Positions 39,439 through 49,174 are shown, counted from the stretch's first letter. The stretch: 64,000 nucleotides of DNA from Nocardia cyriacigeorgica (GCF_010858045.1 NZ_JAAGVC010000029.1:1-64000); one strand, 5' to 3'. Notes: generated from the sequence alone by a model not told the origin. Numbers and translations are program-made.

Positions 39439-39627
39439 GCGGCGATGATAGCCCGGCCGTGCCCGTGCTCACCCCAACTTTCTCCCCGGGCGGGAGAAGT
39501 GAATTAGAAATCACAAAAGAGTCCGTAACGACTACAATTGCCGCATTGATAGTAAGAATGACCCATAACTTACCGTGCGCGGGATGAGCAGGGTCGAGCC
39601 CCGTCGGGCCATCGGGGAGAGCGGGAA
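39439..39627. promoter_or_regulatory. AT-rich spacer between the two double-TetR genes, likely promoter of copy 1
   Basis: A 189-base spacer with a markedly AT-rich core (about 39495-39575) in a GC-rich genome. It contains the inverted repeat GTAAG at 39552-39556 and CTTAC at 39569-39573, and the octamer ATAACTTA at 39565-39572, which is also found upstream of the mce operon at 27657. This is a plausible operator for a TetR protein; exact -35/-10 boxes are not certain. Confidence 0.4.
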
Positions 39628-40875
39628 TCAGACCTGGGCGCGGCGCCCGAACAACACGATCTGCATCAGCGCCGCCACCCGCCCCTGCGAGGCGATCGGC
39701 GCGGTACCGAACGAGCGCCCCAGATCCACCACCAAGGCGAACGCGGCGTGCACCAGGAACCGGGATTCGGCAGGCGCGAGCTCCGGACGCACCTCACGCA
39801 CCAGCCGCGCCCATTCCTCCACGCTGAGCCGCTGGATATTGCGCAGCACCGTGCGTTCCTCGGCCGGAACGTGCTGGAACTCGGTGTAGTAGACGAAGGT
39901 CAGCGCCCGCTCGGTGAACGAGCCTTCCACGTACTGGTCGATCAGCGAGACCAGCGCGGCCTCGGCGCTGTCGGCGGAGGCGACCGCGGGGCCGATCGCG
40001 CTCGAAACCCGTTCGGCCGCACGGCGGAACGCCGCGGCCAGCAGATCGCTCTTACCTCGATAGAAGCGGTACACCGCCGACGCCGCCGACAGCCCGGCCG
40101 CGGTCGCGATATCTTCCACGCTGACATTCGGATACCCGCGATCGTGGAACAGCTCGACCGCCTTGCGCAACAGCAGTTCGTGCTTGAACGAATCCGGGAT
40201 CTCCGCCGCCGCAGCGGGTTCCACCGCATCGCCGACGGCGGGCAGCTCGGCCCGCGCGATATCCCAGCAGGCCGAGGACAGCAGGCGGGTAAGCGATTTC
40301 GCGGGCAGCGCGGCGTGGTGGTCGGCGATGCTGGTGATGGTGCTCAACATCGCGGCGCGCAGGACCCGGAGATCGTCGCCGTCGAGCTCGGGGCGCAGCG
40401 CGTGCAGCTCCGCGCCCAGTGCGTCGACCACCGTCGCCTGCTGTTCGTTGAGCAGGTCCAGATCCTCGGCCTCGAGGTAGCGGCCCTCCCAGCGCACCAG
40501 GGTGACGCTGGCCCGGTTGTCGATGGTGGCGGTGATGAGCGCGTCGAGCACCTGCCGCAGCCGCTGCTCGGGACCGGCGTCGGCGGCGGCCTCGGGTAGG
40601 TGGACCGATTCGGTCATGGCCCGGCCCACGCGCAGCAGTTCCTCCCGGAAAAGGGCGTACTTGCTGGGGTAATGCCGGTAGAGCGCGGCCGAGCTGATGC
40701 CGAGACCCGAGGCGATGTCCTCCATGCTGACACCGTGGTAGCCGAGGGAGCCGAAGGCCGAGGCGGCGGCCGCCGCGATCTGGGCTCGCCGGTTCTTCGG
40801 CCTGCGCCGGATCTCCCGTGGCGCCGAGTCGCCGTTGCCCTTCGCACGCACCGTACGGCGATTGTCGACACTCAT
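39628..40875 (-). CDS. Double-domain TetR-family regulator, copy 2
   Basis: A 415-residue protein with the same two-TetR architecture as its downstream neighbour and clear sequence identity along the whole length, for example GSLGYHGVSMEDIAS, LYRHYPSKYALFREE, ERGYPNVSVEDIATAAGL-like blocks and PAEERTVLRNIQRL in both. The two genes are a tandem duplication. Start at 40875 (ATG, MSVDNRRT) is preferred to the 82-codon upstream extension, which overlaps the acetoacetyl-CoA synthetase gene in the same orientation and has no family content. It lies 61 bases after that synthetase on the same strand, so it could be co-transcribed with the catabolic operon. Confidence 0.9.
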   Translation of the reverse strand: MSVDNRRTVRAKGNGDSAPREIRRRPKNRRAQIAAAAASAFGSLGYHGVSMEDIASGLGISSAALYRHYPSKYALFREELLRVGRAMTESVHLPEAAADAGPEQRLRQVLDALITATIDNRASVTLVRWEGRYLEAEDLDLLNEQQATVVDALGAELHALRPELDGDDLRVLRAAMLSTITSIADHHAALPAKSLTRLLSSACWDIARAELPAVGDAVEPAAAAEIPDSFKHELLLRKAVELFHDRGYPNVSVEDIATAAGLSAASAVYRFYRGKSDLLAAAFRRAAERVSSAIGPAVASADSAEAALVSLIDQYVEGSFTERALTFVYYTEFQHVPAEERTVLRNIQRLSVEEWARLVREVRPELAPAESRFLVHAAFALVVDLGRSFGTAPIASQGRVAALMQIVLFGRRAQV

Positions 40876-40936
40876 TCCGACATGGTATCGCTCGGTAACC
40901 AGCGGCAATGTGGCGCTCCCCGCCGTGAGTCGTGGA

Positions 40937-42886
40937 TCACCCGCGCCCAGGGGGACGAATCCGCGCGTACCAGTCGAGCAGATCGGGATCGTCGACGGCG
41001 CTGCGTTCGACGACACGGGCCGGGTCGGCGCCCTGGAACAGCTTCTTGATCGGCACCTCGAGCTTCTTGCCGGTGCGGGTGTGCGGGACGGCGGGCGCGG
41101 CAAGGATCTCGTCGGGCACATGCCGCGGCGATACCTCGCGGCGGATCACGTCCTTGATCCGTTCGGCCAGCTCATCGGTCAGTTCCGTGCCGGGCGCCGG
41201 CACCACGAACAACGGCATCCAGTAGCCGCCGTCGGGTTGCTCGGCCCCGATCACCAGCGCCTCGGCGACCTCGGGCAGTCGTTCCACGGCCTGATAGATA
41301 TCGGCGCTGCCCATCCGGATGCCGTGCCGGTTCAGCGTGGAATCCGAGCGTCCGTGCACGACGACCGAGCCGTGGTCGGTGATGGTGATCCAGTCGCCGT
41401 GCCGCCACACACCGGGGTAGGTATCGAAATAGGCGTCGTGATAACGCTTTCCGTCCGGATCGCGCCAGAAACTCACCGGCATGGACGGCATCGGCCGGGT
41501 GACCACCAGCTCGCCGACCTCCCCGCGCACCGGATTGCCCGACTCGTCGTAGGCATCCAGTGCCACACCCAGATACGGCGCCGACAGCTCGCCCGGCCAT
41601 ACCGGTACCGTGCGTACCCCGCCGATGAACGCAGACACCACATCGGTGCCGCCGCTGATCGAGGAGATCGGAATATGGTCGCCGACGTTGTCGCGCAACC
41701 ACAGTGCCGACGACGGTGGCAGCGCCGAGCCGGTGATGCCGATCATCCGCAGGGCCGACAGATCATGCTCGTCCTTGGGCACCGAGCCCGCCTTGATGCA
41801 GGCCAGCACATAGCCGGGGCTGGTACCGAGCACCGTCGCGCGCACCTTCGCCGCGATCCGCCACAGCGCGTCCGGCTCGGGATAGGTGGGGCTGCCGTCG
41901 AAACAGACGATGGTCGCGCCCGCGAGCAGTCCGGCCACCTGGAAGTTCCACATCATCCAGCTCGGGCTGGTGTACCAGAAGAACGTATCGTCGGGTCCGA
42001 TATCCGATTGCAGCGCCACGGCTTTCAGATGTTCGAGCAGCACGCCGCCGTGACCGTGCACGATGCCCTTGGGCAGGCCCGTGGTGCCGGAGGAGAACAC
42101 GATCCACAGCGGGTGGTCGAAGTCGACGGCTTCGGTCTCGATCACCGGATCGGCGTCGGTGCCCGCGACGGCGTCGGTCCAGGCCAGCGTGCCCGGCATA
42201 TCGAGTCCGAGGCGGGAGACCACGATGGTCTCGCGCACGCTGCTCAGGCCGGCGCGCAGCTGCTCGATATCGGCGCGCTTGTCGTGCGCCTTGCCGCCGA
42301 AGCGGTAGCCGTCGGCGGTGACCAGCACCGTCGGTTCCAACTGGCCGAGCCGGTCGAGGGCCGCCTTGGCGGTGTAGTCCTGGCCGCAGGCGCTCCACAC
42401 CGCACCCACCGCCGCGGTACCGAGGAACGCGATCACGGCCTCGGGGATATTGGGCAGATAGCCGGCGACTCGATCACCCGGACGCACCCCGAGCGAACGC
42501 AGGGTCCGGGCGAATGCTGCGGTGCGGTCGATCAATTCGGTCCAGGAGACCTCGGTGACCTCTTCGCCGCCGTCACCGAGCGCCACGATCGCCGGGCGGT
42601 CGGTACGGAATTGCCGCACCACCTGATCCACATAGTTCAACCGGGTGCCGGGGAACCAGCGCGCACCGGGCATGGTTTCCTCGGCCAGCACCTCGCCCGC
42701 GGTCTCGCCGAGCTCGAAGTAATCCCACAGCGCCTGCCAGAAACCCGCCAGGTCCCGCACCGACCACTGCCACAGCGCGGCGTAATCGGGTGTGGGGACA
42801 CCCGTGCGTGCGGTGACGAAACGGGCGAAATCGGTGATCTTCGCTTCGGCGATATCCCGGTCGGTGGGCACCCACTGTGGCTGCAT
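40937..42886 (-). CDS. Acetoacetyl-CoA synthetase (acetoacetate-CoA ligase)
   Basis: A 649-residue ANL-superfamily ligase that activates acetoacetate with ATP and CoA. It has the N-terminal ACS-type cap (YAALWQWSVRDLAGFWQALW), the AMP-binding P-loop IVFSSGTTGLPKG (about residue 270), WYTSPSWMMWNF, GGTDVV, WRHGDWITITDHGSVVVHGR and RNGIRMGS-like hinge sequence (STLNRHGIRMGSADIY). The C-terminal lysine lies in the GKKLEVPIKK segment. Length is normal for acetoacetyl-CoA synthetase. It is the last enzyme of the leucine-type operon, 26 bases after the CitE-like gene; it would convert the acetoacetate released by that lyase to acetoacetyl-CoA. Confidence 0.92.
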   Translation of the reverse strand: MQPQWVPTDRDIAEAKITDFARFVTARTGVPTPDYAALWQWSVRDLAGFWQALWDYFELGETAGEVLAEETMPGARWFPGTRLNYVDQVVRQFRTDRPAIVALGDGGEEVTEVSWTELIDRTAAFARTLRSLGVRPGDRVAGYLPNIPEAVIAFLGTAAVGAVWSACGQDYTAKAALDRLGQLEPTVLVTADGYRFGGKAHDKRADIEQLRAGLSSVRETIVVSRLGLDMPGTLAWTDAVAGTDADPVIETEAVDFDHPLWIVFSSGTTGLPKGIVHGHGGVLLEHLKAVALQSDIGPDDTFFWYTSPSWMMWNFQVAGLLAGATIVCFDGSPTYPEPDALWRIAAKVRATVLGTSPGYVLACIKAGSVPKDEHDLSALRMIGITGSALPPSSALWLRDNVGDHIPISSISGGTDVVSAFIGGVRTVPVWPGELSAPYLGVALDAYDESGNPVRGEVGELVVTRPMPSMPVSFWRDPDGKRYHDAYFDTYPGVWRHGDWITITDHGSVVVHGRSDSTLNRHGIRMGSADIYQAVERLPEVAEALVIGAEQPDGGYWMPLFVVPAPGTELTDELAERIKDVIRREVSPRHVPDEILAAPAVPHTRTGKKLEVPIKKLFQGADPARVVERSAVDDPDLLDWYARIRPPGRG

Positions 42887-42913
42887 CGTGGTTCTCCTGG
42901 CTCGGTATGTGGA

Positions 42914-43729
42914 TCAGCGGCGGGCGCGCCGGACGACTTGCTCGGCGTGCCGCAGCACGGGGGCGTCGACCATCCGGCCCTGGTAGGCGAAGACACCGCG
43001 ATGCTGCGGTGCCTCGTCGAGAACGCCACGTGCCCAGGCGAGTTCGTCGTCGGTGGGGGCGTAGGCGTCCCGGATGACGGCCACCTGGCTCGGATGGATG
43101 GCCACTTTGACGTCGAACCCGACGGCCACCGCGTCCTCGGCCTCGGCCCGCAGACCGTCGAGGTCGGCGATGTCGAGATACACCGAGTCCAGGGCCAGCC
43201 GCCCGTGTGCCTTGGCGGCCAGCAGCGAGGTCGAGCGCACATGCCGGGCGACGTCGCGGTAGCTGCCGTCGACGTGCCTGCTGGACGCGCCGCCGAGTCC
43301 GGCGACCAGATCCTCCGCACCCCACATCACGCCGATGGTGTTGTCGGCCGCCGCCGTGCGCGCCACCTCCAGCGCGCCGAGCGGCGATTCGATCAGCGCG
43401 ATCACCTCATACGCCGACAGCGCCGCCAGCTGGGCGGTCGACTCGCATTTGGGCAGCATGAGCCTGCGATAGCCCGTCTCGATGAGCGTGGCCAGGTCGT
43501 GGCGGTGCTCATCGGTGCCCGCGGCATTGACCCGCACGATCGTGGTCTCCGGGTCCAGCGGGGTCTCGACCAGTGCCTTGCGCGCGGCGGCCTTGTCGTC
43601 CGCGGCGACACCGTCCTCCAGATCGAGGATCACCACATCCGCGGCGGCGGCCGCCTTGGCGAACCGCTCCGGCCGGTCGGCCGGGCAGAACAGCCAGGCC
43701 GGGCCCGCGGGCACCCAGGGTTCGCTCAC
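42914..43729 (-). CDS. CitE-like HpcH/HpaI-family CoA lyase (Rv2498c-like)
   Basis: A 271-residue TIM-barrel lyase of the citrate-lyase-beta family. Landmarks in order: LFCPADRPERFAKAA, VVILDLEDGVAADDK with metal/CoA-site acids, LPKCES, VIALIESPLGALEV and GAEDLVAGLGG. The M. tuberculosis homologue by operon position, Rv2498c, cleaves beta-hydroxyacyl-CoA thioesters in leucine and itaconate breakdown, and the same role is inferred here. The start is GTG 43729 in a GTGA overlap with the MaoC gene; the upstream extension to 44188 is a shadow of MaoC. There are no other citrate lyase subunits, which argues against true citrate lyase. Confidence 0.88.
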   Translation of the reverse strand: MSEPWVPAGPAWLFCPADRPERFAKAAAAADVVILDLEDGVAADDKAAARKALVETPLDPETTIVRVNAAGTDEHRHDLATLIETGYRRLMLPKCESTAQLAALSAYEVIALIESPLGALEVARTAAADNTIGVMWGAEDLVAGLGGASSRHVDGSYRDVARHVRSTSLLAAKAHGRLALDSVYLDIADLDGLRAEAEDAVAVGFDVKVAIHPSQVAVIRDAYAPTDDELAWARGVLDEAPQHRGVFAYQGRMVDAPVLRHAEQVVRRARR

Positions 43730-44247
43730 GCCGCACCGTCCCCGGACTGCGGCCGGACGCGGATCATCGCATTGCGGACCGCCACCGCCACCACCGTGCC
43801 GTGCTGGTTGCGCGCGGTGTGCCGGAAGGTCACGATGCCTTCGCCGGGCCTGCTCTTGGACAGACGCTTGTCCAGCACCTCGGTCTCGGCGTAGATGGTG
43901 TCGCCGTGGAACAGCGGCGCCGGGAACTTCACCTCGCTGAAGCCCAGGTTCGCGACGGTGGTGCCCTGGGTCAGATGTGCGACCGCGAGGCCGACCATGG
44001 TGCCGAGGGTGAACAGCGAATTCACCAGCCGCTGATGAAACGGCTCCTGCGCTTCGCTGTAGGCGGCATCGATATGCAGGCCCTGCGGATTCATCGTCAG
44101 CGTGCTGAACAGCACGTTGTCGGTTTCGGTCATGGTGCGGCCGGGCCGGTGCTCGTAGATGACGCCGGTCTCGAGTTCCTCGAACCACAGTCCGGTCTGC
44201 ACGACGCGGCGCATCTGGGCGGGCGCGGTGTTCTGCTCGGCGCTCAC
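43726..44247 (-). CDS. MaoC-family hot-dog hydratase (Rv2499c-like)
   Basis: A 173-residue hot-dog-fold protein with the MaoC-type HGDTIYAETEVLDKR strand (about residue 110) and FHQRLVNSLFTLGTMVG helix. By operon position it matches Rv2499c, which hydrates unsaturated branched acyl-CoAs such as methylglutaconyl-, mesaconyl- or itaconyl-CoA before cleavage by the CitE-like lyase. Start is GTG 44247 overlapping the acyl-CoA dehydrogenase stop by four bases, and its end overlaps the lyase start. Placement between dehydrogenase and lyase supports the hydratase role. Confidence 0.87.
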   Translation of the reverse strand: MSAEQNTAPAQMRRVVQTGLWFEELETGVIYEHRPGRTMTETDNVLFSTLTMNPQGLHIDAAYSEAQEPFHQRLVNSLFTLGTMVGLAVAHLTQGTTVANLGFSEVKFPAPLFHGDTIYAETEVLDKRLSKSRPGEGIVTFRHTARNQHGTVVAVAVRNAMIRVRPQSGDGAA

Positions 44248-45404
44248 AGGCCCAGCTCCCGTGCGATCAACATCAACTGCACCTCCGTCGTGCCCTCGCC
44301 GATTTCCAGGATCTTGCTGTCGCGGTAGTGCCTGGCCACAGGGTATTCGTTCATGAAGCCGTAGCCGCCGAAGATCTGCGTGGCATCGCGGGCGTTGTCC
44401 ATGGCCGCCTCGCCGGCGATCAGCTTGGCGATCGAGGCCTGCTTCTTGAACGGCTTACCGGCCAGCATCAGCGCCGCCGCGTCGTAGTAGGCCGCACGTG
44501 CGGTGTGTGCGCGTGCCTCCATCCGGGCGATCTTGAAGGCGATGGCCTGGTTGGTGCCGATCGCGCGGCCGAAGGCCTCGCGTTCCTTGGCGTAGCGCAC
44601 GCTCTCGTCCACACAACCCTGCGCCACACCGGTGGCCAGCGCGGCGATGGCGATGCGGCCCTCGTCGAGGATGCGCAGGAAGTTGGCGTACCCGCGGCCG
44701 CGTTCACCGAGCAGGTTCTCCTGCGGCACCCGCACATCGGTGAACGAGAGCGGATGGGTGTCGGAGGCGTTCCAGCCGACCTTGTTGTAGGCCGGTTCGG
44801 CGACGAAACCGGGGGTGTCGGTGGGCACCAGGATGGTGGAGATCTCCTTCTTGCCGCCCGATTCGCCGGTCACCGCCGTCACCGTCACCAGGGTGGTGAT
44901 GTCGGTGCCGGAGTTGGTGATGAACTGCTTGCTGCCGTTGATCACCCAGTCACCGCCGTCGGCGACGGCGGTGGTGCGGGTGCCGCCCGCGTCGCTGCCG
45001 GCGCCGGGTTCGGTGAGGCCGAACGCGGCCAGGTTGCGGCCGCTGGTGAGCTGGGGCAGCCACTGCTGCTTCTGCTCCTCGTTACCGAAGCGGTAGATCG
45101 GCATCGCGCCCAGTGACACACCGGCTTCCAGGGTGATGGCCACGCTCTGGTCGACCTTGCCCAGTTCCTCGAGGGCGAGGCACAGCGCGAAGTAGTCGCC
45201 GCCCATGCCGCCGTACTCCTCGGGGAACGGCAGCCCGAACAGGCCCATCTCGGCCATGCCCTGCACCACCTTGTACGGGAAGGTGTGGTTGGCGTCGTGT
45301 TCGGCGGCGACCGGGGCCACCACCTGGTTGGCGAAATCGCGGACGGTGAGCGCGAGGTCGCGGTAGTCGTCGGGAAGTGTTCCGGTGGAAAGGAAGTCGG
45401 TCAT
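44244..45404 (-). CDS. Acyl-CoA dehydrogenase (isovaleryl-CoA-type, FadE19-like)
   Basis: A 386-residue FAD-dependent acyl-CoA dehydrogenase. The flavin/substrate motif AFGLTEPGAGSDAG (about residues 131-144) and the C-terminal QIFGGYGFMNEYPVARHYRD are intact. Glu370 in EIGEGTTEVQ aligns with the catalytic base of medium-chain dehydrogenases; isovaleryl-CoA dehydrogenases use a different Glu, so the substrate needs caution. Given the neighbouring methylcrotonyl-CoA-type carboxylase, oxidation of isovaleryl-CoA or a similar branched acyl-CoA is likely. Start is ATG 45404, nine bases after the biotin-carboxylase stop. Confidence 0.9.
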   Translation of the reverse strand: MTDFLSTGTLPDDYRDLALTVRDFANQVVAPVAAEHDANHTFPYKVVQGMAEMGLFGLPFPEEYGGMGGDYFALCLALEELGKVDQSVAITLEAGVSLGAMPIYRFGNEEQKQQWLPQLTSGRNLAAFGLTEPGAGSDAGGTRTTAVADGGDWVINGSKQFITNSGTDITTLVTVTAVTGESGGKKEISTILVPTDTPGFVAEPAYNKVGWNASDTHPLSFTDVRVPQENLLGERGRGYANFLRILDEGRIAIAALATGVAQGCVDESVRYAKEREAFGRAIGTNQAIAFKIARMEARAHTARAAYYDAAALMLAGKPFKKQASIAKLIAGEAAMDNARDATQIFGGYGFMNEYPVARHYRDSKILEIGEGTTEVQLMLIARELGL

Positions 45405-45413
45405 CGTGTGGTC

Positions 45414-47468
45414 CTATCGGTCGGTAGCCGTTGTGGCAGCGGGGGAGTCGGTCGCGGGCGCCGGGGCGGCGTGGATCCTGGCGAGCACCTGGTCCAGGCT
45501 CACCTGATCGCCTGGCCGCACCAGCACTTCGACGGTGCCGGCGGTCGGCGCGGTCAGCGAATGCTCCATCTTCATCGCTTCCACCACGACCACCGGCGCG
45601 CCCGCGGCGACCTCGGCGCCGGGTTCGACCGGCACCGCGATCACCGAACCCGGCATGGGACTGCGGATTTCGGCGTCACCCAGATCGGCGTCGCCGGCGC
45701 GGACGTTCACCTCGGCCATCTCGCGCAGCGAGCAGACACCGGACGGGCCGGCCACCCACAGCCGGTTGTCGTGTTCGGCCAGGCGGTAGTCGTGGCGCAC
45801 ATCGTCGACGGTGATCGTCAGCGCGCCGGGGGCGGTGAGCTCGGCGGATACCGAGACCGGCGAACCGTCCTCGCCGATCCACAGCTGCGCCGCCGCCGGG
45901 GTGCCGGTCAGGTAGACGTGCTCGGTGCGGTTACCGCCCTCGAGCCGGATCGAGGTGGGTGCGGCGGATCCGAGGCGCCAGCCGGTCGGCTGATCCCACG
46001 GGTCGCCCGGCCGGGTAGGCCAGCGGCGCAGCCAGTGGTAGACGGCGGCCGCGGCGAACGCGTCGTCGGGCACCGGCGCAGGCGTGAAGTCGACGGCTCG
46101 GCGATCCAGCAGCGCGGTGTCCAGACGCCCGGCCACGACATCGGGGTCTTCGAGTAGGAACCGCAGGAACTCGATATTGGTGGTCACGCCGAGCACGACG
46201 GTCTCGTCCAGCGCCCGATCCAACGCCGCAAGCGCGGCCGCGCGGTCGGGACCGTGCGCGATGACCTTCGACAGCATCGGGTCGTAATCGCTGCCGACGA
46301 CGGTGCCGACCCGCAGCCCGGAATCCACCCGCACGCCCTTGCCGCCCGGTTCGGCCAGATCGACCACCGTGCCGCCGGTGGGCAGGAAGCCGCGCCCGGG
46401 ATCCTCGGCGTAGACCCGCGCCTCGACGGCATGCCCGATGAGCCGGATGTCCTCCTGCGCCAAGGTGATCCGCTGCCCGGCCGCCACCCGCACCTGACAT
46501 TCGACCAGGTCGACACCGGTCACCATTTCGGTGACCGGATGCTCCACCTGGAGGCGGGTGTTCATCTCCATGAAGAAGAACTCGTCCGGGCGGTCGGCCG
46601 AGACGATGAATTCCACCGTGCCCGCGCCCACGTAGTCGACGCTGCGCGCGGTATTGCAGGCCGCCGCACCGATCCTGGCCCTGGTGGCCGCGTCCAGCAG
46701 TGGCGAGGGCGCCTCCTCGATCACCTTCTGATGCCTGCGCTGCAAACTGCATTCACGTTCGCCCAGGTGCACCACATTGCCGTGCTGGTCGGCGAGGATC
46801 TGCACCTCGATATGGCGGGGCCTGGTGACGAACCGCTCGATGAACAGGGTGTCGTCGCCGAACGCCGCCGCGGCCTCGCGGCGGGCGCTGACCAGTGCGG
46901 CGGGCAGCTCACCCGGTTCGTGGACCAGCCGCATTCCCTTACCGCCACCACCCGCGGACGGCTTGACCAGCACCGGGTAGCCGATGTCGGCGGCGGCCGC
47001 GATCAGCGCGTCGTCATCGAGGCCGGGCTCGGCGATACCCGGCACCACCGGCACGTCGAACGCGGAGACGGTGTTCTTGGCGGTGATCTTGTCGCCCATC
47101 ACCTCGATCGCCTTGGCCGGCGGACCGAGGAACACGATGTCCTTTTCGGCCAGCGCGGCGGCGAAAGCGGCGTTCTCGGACAGGAATCCGTAACCGGGGT
47201 GCACGGCCTGGGCGCCGGTGCGCACGGCGGCGTCGACCACCTTGGCGATATCGAGATAGCTCTCGCGGGCGGGCGCGGGACCGAGCCGGACCGCGACATC
47301 GGCCTCGCGCACATGCCTGGCACCGGCGTCGGCATCGCTGTAGACCGCGACCGAGCGGATGCCCATGGAGCGCAACGTGCGGATGACGCGCACCGCGATC
47401 TCGCCGCGATTGGCGACCAGAACGGTGTCGAAACCGACGGGATGATTCGTGTTCAGCATGGTCATCAC
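45414..47468 (-). CDS. accA1: Biotin carboxylase/BCCP alpha subunit (AccA1/MccA-like)
   Basis: A 684-residue acyl-CoA carboxylase alpha chain. The biotin-carboxylase domain ([46 protein letters not shown]-grasp loop, [16 protein letters not shown]) fills the first 450 residues. A linker domain follows, then the biotin-carrier domain with VEAMKMEHS; the biotinylated lysine is about Lys633. It works with the carboxyltransferase encoded just upstream. Likely substrate is 3-methylcrotonyl-CoA. The start is ambiguous: GTG 47468 gives the typical GTGA overlap, ATG 47465 and ATG 47459 are alternatives that only trim the first residues. Confidence 0.93.
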   Translation of the reverse strand: MMTMLNTNHPVGFDTVLVANRGEIAVRVIRTLRSMGIRSVAVYSDADAGARHVREADVAVRLGPAPARESYLDIAKVVDAAVRTGAQAVHPGYGFLSENAAFAAALAEKDIVFLGPPAKAIEVMGDKITAKNTVSAFDVPVVPGIAEPGLDDDALIAAAADIGYPVLVKPSAGGGGKGMRLVHEPGELPAALVSARREAAAAFGDDTLFIERFVTRPRHIEVQILADQHGNVVHLGERECSLQRRHQKVIEEAPSPLLDAATRARIGAAACNTARSVDYVGAGTVEFIVSADRPDEFFFMEMNTRLQVEHPVTEMVTGVDLVECQVRVAAGQRITLAQEDIRLIGHAVEARVYAEDPGRGFLPTGGTVVDLAEPGGKGVRVDSGLRVGTVVGSDYDPMLSKVIAHGPDRAAALAALDRALDETVVLGVTTNIEFLRFLLEDPDVVAGRLDTALLDRRAVDFTPAPVPDDAFAAAAVYHWLRRWPTRPGDPWDQPTGWRLGSAAPTSIRLEGGNRTEHVYLTGTPAAAQLWIGEDGSPVSVSAELTAPGALTITVDDVRHDYRLAEHDNRLWVAGPSGVCSLREMAEVNVRAGDADLGDAEIRSPMPGSVIAVPVEPGAEVAAGAPVVVVEAMKMEHSLTAPTAGTVEVLVRPGDQVSLDQVLARIHAAPAPATDSPAATTATDR

Positions 47469-49081
47469 ATCCGGAAGACGCCGTAGGAGACAGGTTCCAG
47501 CGGAGCCTGCGCACAGACCGACAGGGCGAGGCCGAGCACGGTTCTGGTGTCGGCGGGATCGATCACGCCGTCGTCCCAGATCCGCGCGGTGGAGTAGTAC
47601 GGGTTGCCCTGCCGCTCGTACTGATCCCGGATCGGGGCCTTGAACGCCTCCTGATCCTCCTCGGTCCAGGGCTTTCCGCTGCTGTCGAGCTGATCGCCGC
47701 GCACCGTCGACAGCACCGACGCCGCCTGCTCACCACCCATCACCGAGATCCGGGCATTGGGCCACATCCACAGGAAGCGCGGTGAGTACGCGCGCCCGCA
47801 CATGGAGTAGTTGCCCGCACCGTAGGAACCGCCGATGACGACCGTCAGCTTCGGCACCCGCGCGCACGCCACCGCCGTCACCATCTTCGCGCCGTGCTTG
47901 GCGATGCCGCCCGCCTCGTAATCGCGTCCCACCATGAACCCGGTGATGTTCTGCAAGAACAGCAGCGGGATCTTGCGCTTATCGCACAGTTCGATGAAAT
48001 GCGCGCCCTTCATGGCGGATTCGCTGAACAGCACGCCATTGTTGGCGACGATGCCGACCGGATGGCCGTGGATGTGGGCGAATCCGGTGACCAGGGTCTT
48101 GCCGTACTCGGCCTTGAATTCGTGGAAGCCGCTGCCGCCGTCGGGATCGCCGTCGACGATGCGGGTGATCACCTCGCGCACGTCGTACGGGGTGCGCAGG
48201 TCGACCGGCACCACATCGTAGAGCTCCTCGACCGGCGCCGCGGGCTCGATGGGAGTGCGCACCTCCCAAGGGCTTTCGGGCCGTGGGCCGAGCGTGCCCA
48301 CGATGCGGCGCACGATGCGCAGCGCGTCCTGATCGTCGTCGGCGAGATGGTCGGTGACGCCGGAGGTCCGCGAATGCAGCGCGCCGCCACCGAGCTCCTC
48401 GGCGGTGACCACCTCGCCCGTGGCCGCCTTCACCAGCGGCGGACCGCCGAGGAAGATGGTGCCCTGATCGCGCACGATCACCGCTTCATCGCTCATCGCG
48501 GGCACATACGCGCCGCCCGCGGTGCAGGAACCCATCACCGCCGCGATCTGGGCGATGCCCTTGGCGCTCATATTCGCCTGGTTGTAGAAGATCCGGCCGA
48601 AATGCTCGCGGTCGGGGAACACCTCGTCCTGATGCGGCAGGTAGGCCCCGCCCGAATCGACCAGGTACACGCATGGCAGATGGTTCTGCAACGCGACTTC
48701 CTGGGCACGCAGATGCTTCTTCACCGAGAGCGGGTAGTAGGTGCCGCCCTTGACCGTCGCGTCATTGGCGACGATCACGCATTCGCGCCCCGACACCCGG
48801 CCGATGCCGGTGATGACGCCGGCGCCGGGGCATTCGTCGTCGTACATGCCGTTCGCGGCCAGCGGTGAGAGCTCGAGGAACGGACTGCCCGGGTCGAGCA
48901 GCTGATCCACCCGCTGCCGCGGCAGCAGCTTGCCGCGTGCGATATGGCGCTGCCTGGCCTTCTCCGGGCCACCGAGCGCGGTCGCGGCGAGCCGGGCACG
49001 CAGATCGGCGACCAGCGCCTGATGCGCCGCGTAGTTGTCGGAGACCGCAGCGCTCGCGCGCGGGTCCTGAGTCATCGTCAT
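47465..49081 (-). CDS. accD1: Acyl-CoA carboxyltransferase beta subunit (AccD1/methylcrotonyl-CoA carboxylase-like)
   Basis: A 538-residue carboxyltransferase that moves CO2 from biotin to an acyl-CoA. Crotonase-fold signatures include [47 protein letters not shown] and the C-terminal [32 protein letters not shown] and [17 protein letters not shown] blocks, which match methylcrotonyl-CoA carboxylase beta chains best. Start ATG 49081 is preferred; GTG 49084 and ATG 49075 are close alternatives. The much longer upstream frame to 50284 crosses the divergent TetR gene and is spurious. It is first in the operon, facing TetR across two operator-like palindromes. Confidence 0.93.
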   Translation of the reverse strand: MTMTQDPRASAAVSDNYAAHQALVADLRARLAATALGGPEKARQRHIARGKLLPRQRVDQLLDPGSPFLELSPLAANGMYDDECPGAGVITGIGRVSGRECVIVANDATVKGGTYYPLSVKKHLRAQEVALQNHLPCVYLVDSGGAYLPHQDEVFPDREHFGRIFYNQANMSAKGIAQIAAVMGSCTAGGAYVPAMSDEAVIVRDQGTIFLGGPPLVKAATGEVVTAEELGGGALHSRTSGVTDHLADDDQDALRIVRRIVGTLGPRPESPWEVRTPIEPAAPVEELYDVVPVDLRTPYDVREVITRIVDGDPDGGSGFHEFKAEYGKTLVTGFAHIHGHPVGIVANNGVLFSESAMKGAHFIELCDKRKIPLLFLQNITGFMVGRDYEAGGIAKHGAKMVTAVACARVPKLTVVIGGSYGAGNYSMCGRAYSPRFLWMWPNARISVMGGEQAASVLSTVRGDQLDSSGKPWTEEDQEAFKAPIRDQYERQGNPYYSTARIWDDGVIDPADTRTVLGLALSVCAQAPLEPVSYGVFRM

Positions 49082-49098
49082 CACGCCATCCTGCCGGT

Positions 49099-49143
49099 CA
49101 GTTAATCGCTGATAACTGGAATACAGGTTAATCTTGACTAACC
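49099..49143. promoter_or_regulatory. Two palindromic operator candidates between accD1 and the divergent TetR
   Basis: Site 1 (49099-49118) is CAGTTAATCGCTGATAACTG with perfect 6-base arms. Site 2 (49126-49143) is GGTTAATCTTGACTAACC with perfect 5-base arms. Both have the pattern GTTAATC-N6-TAAC and their centres are 26 bases apart. They lie in the short 93-base divergent spacer, so binding by the adjacent TetR would control both directions. Confidence 0.65.
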
Positions 49144-49174
49144 GAGTTGTCCAGACCGGCTGGGAGGAGCGCCG

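Noticed and set aside
40835-43894. 1019-codon open frame on the plus strand
   Set aside because: Antisense to acetoacetyl-CoA synthetase and the CitE-like gene; composition typical of a shadow.
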